A stretch of 6,608 bases of DNA, taken from contig QMLT01000099.1 in NCBI GenBank assembly GCA_003646875.1, positions 1 through 6,608 of the forward strand. Direction: 5' to 3'. Source of the DNA: Deltaproteobacteria bacterium. Its GTDB lineage: Bacteria > Desulfobacterota > DSM-4660 > Desulfatiglandales > B25-G16. A program made the translations under genes and the position numbers. The notes under the pieces are model-generated. The model was not told where the DNA came from. It saw only the letters and a program-made list of their open reading frames with translations, and ran no database searches. Within the stretch, counting starts at the first letter, position 1. Each line of letters begins with the position of its first letter. Below, in pieces: positions 4,569 through 6,608 of this stretch.

Positions 4569-5756
4569 TTATAGGTACTTTATCCGGTCAAGTATTTTAT
4601 CTGCTACCTCATCCTTTGACGTCAGAGGGACTACTTCCTCGTTTCCTTTTCTATCAATCATTCTAACCTCATTTGTCTCCGCTGCAAATCCCCTATCATC
4701 TTTTGAGACATCGTTAAGGACAATTAAATCCAGGTTTTTCTTTTTTATCTTACCAAGCGCATTTGCTATATGATCAGTAGTCTCTGCAGCAAAACCAACC
4801 AGGGTAATATCTCCTTTATTTCTACCAAGCTCTTCCAGAATATCTGGTGTAGGTATCATCTCTACTATTGTTTTTCCTGCTTTTTTTTTCCACTTTTCCT
4901 TGGCCTTGTTCAGGGGTTTGTAATCACTTACAGCTGCCGCTTTGATAATCACATCCTTTCCCTTATAGTGATCCATGACCGCCCCTCTCATCTCTTCAGC
5001 TGTCTCAACATTAGCCATGTGTATCCCCTTAGGAGGGTCAAGATGTGTTGGTCCACTTATCAGTGTAACGTCCGCTCCTCTTCTTCGCGCAGCCCTTGCT
5101 ATAGCATAGCCCATCTTGCCGGTAGATCGGTTGGTTATCATCCGCACCGGATCAATAAATTCGATTGTTGGGCCCGCAGTAATTAGCACCTTTAAACCCT
5201 GCAAATCCTTATTGGCAAGCAAACATTGTATCTCTTCCGCAATAGCCAATGGATCAGGAAACCTGCCCAATCCAACAGCGCCACTGGCTAACATACCCTC
5301 TTCTGGTTCCATTACTATAAATCCTCTCTCTTTCAAGATCAGGATATTGGACTGAACTATGCTATTTTTAAACATTTCTTTATCCATAGCAGGGCAGATA
5401 AGTATCTTAGCGGTGGCAGCCAGTATGAGGGTGGAAAGGAAATCATCTCCGATTCCATGGGCAATCTTTCCTATAAAATTTGCCGTAGCTGGTGCAATTA
5501 CTATACAATCGCTCTCCTGCCCTAATGATACATGATCAATCGAGGTTCCAGGCTGCGAAAACATATCCTCTATTACCCTATTTCCAGAGAGCGTTTCAAA
5601 TGTGAGAGGGGTTACAAACCATGTGGCATTTTTGGTCATTGCCACTTTTACTATTGCGCCAGCCTTCTTTAAATGCCTTACCAACTCAGCAGATTTATAA
5701 ACTGCTATACTTCCTGTTATACCAAGTACTATTTTCTTACCATTGATATTGGACAT
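4569..5756 (-). CDS. coaBC: Bifunctional phosphopantothenoylcysteine decarboxylase / phosphopantothenate-cysteine ligase
   Basis: CoaBC performs two consecutive steps of coenzyme A synthesis: the C-terminal CoaB domain joins 4'-phosphopantothenate to cysteine using CTP, and the N-terminal flavoprotein CoaC domain decarboxylates the product to 4'-phosphopantetheine. At 395 residues it is normal length. CoaC (about 6-180) has GITGSIAVYKS for FMN binding, the active His in IDHVSL at H75, and PAMDKEM at 122-128. CoaB (about 187-393) has ITAGPTIEFIDPVR, TNRSTGKMG at 208-216 with N209, AAAVSDYKP at 273-281, the ligase Lys of EKWK (K288) and GFAAET at 321-326. Two key CoaC residues differ from E. 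coli: Asn125 is Asp and Cys158 is Ser (ASGAVGLGR at 157-165). The frame is closed by TGA eight codons before this ATG, so no longer start exists. GAGGAG lies 17 bases upstream, farther than usual. The gene heads the coaBC-udg-nfeD-slipin run. Confidence 0.96.
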   Translation of the reverse strand: MSNINGKKIVLGITGSIAVYKSAELVRHLKKAGAIVKVAMTKNATWFVTPLTFETLSGNRVIEDMFSQPGTSIDHVSLGQESDCIVIAPATANFIGKIAHGIGDDFLSTLILAATAKILICPAMDKEMFKNSIVQSNILILKERGFIVMEPEEGMLASGAVGLGRFPDPLAIAEEIQCLLANKDLQGLKVLITAGPTIEFIDPVRMITNRSTGKMGYAIARAARRRGADVTLISGPTHLDPPKGIHMANVETAEEMRGAVMDHYKGKDVIIKAAAVSDYKPLNKAKEKWKKKAGKTIVEMIPTPDILEELGRNKGDITLVGFAAETTDHIANALGKIKKKNLDLIVLNDVSKDDRGFAAETNEVRMIDRKGNEEVVPLTSKDEVADKILDRIKYL

Positions 5757-5974
5757 GGAAAAATTTTCTTCTGCTCCTCAAAAATCATTTTACATCAACA
5801 TTTTGACACTCACATAAACACTACATCTATTTAACGGGAAAATATATGTTTTGGCAACAAAAAACTAAAGATGTATTGTTCTTGTATAGTACTTTTAAGA
5901 AATTAGATCCTCTTTTTGGGTGGCGAAATGAAGCGCATTGGCAGTCTTATCATAGGCAGGACATAATGGTTGAA
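5757..5974. other. 218-base spacer between yggU and coaBC
   Basis: This is an A/T-rich leader region with no coding potential that I can support. It contains a weak promoter candidate (5829-5857) and GAGGAG at 5774-5779 on the minus strand. A 19-codon out-of-frame mini-ORF begins at the ATG complement at 5786-5788 and overlaps the first codons of coaBC. I see no clear terminator after yggU and no riboswitch-like fold. Confidence 0.5.
5829..5857 (-). promoter_or_regulatory. Weak sigma-70 promoter candidate for the coaBC operon
   Basis: On the minus strand TTGCCA (5852-5857, five of six to TTGACA) is followed after 17 bases by TTAAAT (5829-5834, four of six to TATAAT). A start near 5822 would give a leader of about 65 bases before coaBC. 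In A/T-rich DNA such matches occur by chance; I rank it above others in the spacer only because of the -35 match and exact spacing. Confidence 0.3.
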
Positions 5975-6241
5975 TTATCTGTTTAAAAGAACAAAGAGAT
6001 CATTTTTTTTAATGCCATGAAATCTTATTTTTTTAAGTCTTGATCTATGGCCAGATAAAATCTCGATTTTTTCTTTCGCAACCTTGACGCATTTAGACAA
6101 CAAAACTATCAAATCTCTATTTGCTGATCCATTAACAGGGGCAGATTTCACCTTTACCTTCAAGATGTCTCCTTCAAAACCAACTATCTTATTTATCGAA
6201 GAACGCGGCACAACTTTAATGGTAACAACTGGATCATTCAT
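5975..6241 (-). CDS. yggU: YggU-family protein (DUF167/UPF0235)
   Basis: An 88-residue member of the DUF167 family, whose biochemical role is not established. The hallmark segments are present: VPRSSINKIVGFEGDILKV at 11-29, KSAPVNGSANRDLI at 32-45 and SGHRSRLKKIRFHG at 63-76. The last resembles the family's conserved G-x-x-S-R-x-K pattern near the C-terminus. The length is close to the usual 90-100 residues. Its ATG shares one base with the yggT stop codon (TAATG), which shows translational coupling and fixes the start. The yggT-yggU pairing is common in bacteria, often downstream of yggS and proC, but those genes are not within this window. Function should be given as unknown. Confidence 0.92.
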   Translation of the reverse strand: MNDPVVTIKVVPRSSINKIVGFEGDILKVKVKSAPVNGSANRDLIVLLSKCVKVAKEKIEILSGHRSRLKKIRFHGIKKNDLFVLLNR

Positions 6242-6546
6242 TATCTCGCACCAAGTTGCGCTGCGAACTGGAGTAGGCTGTTAACCGCAAAGGTTTGAAG
6301 AAAAATAATTGCCAAAATAACAAAAATGGGTGAAAAATCGAAACCAGCAAAATTTATTGGCAACCTTCTTCTAATAGCATAGAGCACAGGTTCAGTTACA
6401 GTATATAAAAATCTCACAATTGTATTGTATGGATCAGGGTTCACCCAGGAGATTATAGCCCTGCCAATGATAATCCACATATAGATAGTTAAACCTATGT
6501 TCAATATTTTTGCTACGGCTATGAGAAAATTAGCTAAAATAAACAA
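6241..6546 (-). CDS. yggT: YggT-family integral membrane protein
   Basis: A 101-residue membrane protein of the YggT family. Members are linked in various bacteria or plastids to osmotic tolerance and to division or thylakoid complex functions, but no single activity is settled. Two hydrophobic segments cover about 5-34 and 70-92. The conserved stretch between and around them reads AIISWVNPDPYN at 30-41, TEPVLYAIRRRLP at 51-63 and DFSPI at 70-74, which is diagnostic. The start is TTG (complement at 6544-6546), supported by GGAG at 6554-6557, seven bases upstream. No ATG or GTG in frame fits better. The stop overlaps the yggU start. No promoter is recognisable in the 62 bases before the window edge, so transcription may enter from upstream. 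Confidence 0.92.
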   Translation of the reverse strand: MFILANFLIAVAKILNIGLTIYMWIIIGRAIISWVNPDPYNTIVRFLYTVTEPVLYAIRRRLPINFAGFDFSPIFVILAIIFLQTFAVNSLLQFAAQLGAR

Positions 6547-6570
6547 TTTTTGTCTCCAGATATGTTAACC

Positions 6571-6608
6571 CTTGTAAATATTCAGCCACGAACCCGCCCG
6601 CCTCGCAT
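6571..6608. repeat. Possible intergenic repeat fragment at the right edge
   Basis: The plus strand reads GTAAATATTCAGCCACGAAC followed by a C/G-rich end, CCCGCCCGCCTCGC. From memory, similar GTAACTATTCAGCCAC-type words recur between genes in some uncultured bacterial genomes; I cannot check this. The sudden rise in G+C compared with the rest of the window fits a repeat or the end of a different element. An open frame of 25 codons on the minus strand ending at 6530-6532 could instead be the tail of an upstream gene. Confidence 0.25.

Noticed and set aside
4770..5186. 138-codon plus-strand open frame antisense to coaBC
   Set aside because: The frame lies wholly inside the conserved coaBC gene, its translation is rich in Ser/Cys/His as expected for an antisense shadow, and it has no motif.
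5921..5974. Terminator or structured RNA after yggU
   Set aside because: Only 4-bp stems can be drawn (for example AATG...CATT), with no U-run in the right place.

Overview
This is a low-G+C bacterial window in which every supportable protein gene lies on the minus strand, so it reads right to left. In transcription order the genes are yggT, yggU, coaBC, a family 4 uracil-DNA glycosylase (udg), an nfeD/ClpP-class membrane protease, a slipin (p-stomatin), a small Rho-N-domain basic protein, ispD, and the 5' end of hemC, which runs off the left edge. The family 4 [4Fe-4S] uracil-DNA glycosylase, the NfeD-slipin pair, the Rho-N protein and the repetitive intergenic DNA suggest an uncultured or deep-branching bacterium (Omnitrophota, Desantisbacteria or a deltaproteobacterium-like lineage). 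That placement is inference; the window has no rRNA or other phylogenetic marker.

Layout. At 6241-6546 and 5975-6241, yggT and yggU overlap by one base (TAATG) and form a coupled pair. A 218-base gap holds a weak promoter candidate for coaBC. From 5756 down to 1733, coaBC, udg, nfeD and slipin are tightly packed, with gaps of 5, 6 and 59 bases, and look like one operon. It joins coenzyme A synthesis, uracil repair and a membrane proteolysis/scaffold pair. After the slipin come two small hairpins, then repeat-like DNA with a TATAAT-type promoter, then the small Rho-N gene (1219-1578). A 274-base spacer with a large inverted repeat precedes ispD (240-944). A 101-base spacer made largely of 7-base words precedes hemC.

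How the genes relate. The best functional pair is NfeD and slipin. In archaea the secreted-side serine protease of the NfeD (STOPP) type cleaves the C-terminus of the stomatin encoded beside it, and both proteins here have the expected parts. CoaBC makes 4'-phosphopantetheine, IspD makes an isoprenoid intermediate, and HemC starts tetrapyrrole assembly; these are housekeeping roles without an obvious link.

Nothing in the window looks like a wholly new system. The points most worth a second look are the spacers: three are built from degenerate 7-base periodic words that run into a start codon, a stop codon or a promoter, and one holds an inverted pair of a degenerate repeat. CoaBC also carries Asp and Ser where the E. 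coli decarboxylase uses essential Asn125 and Cys158.
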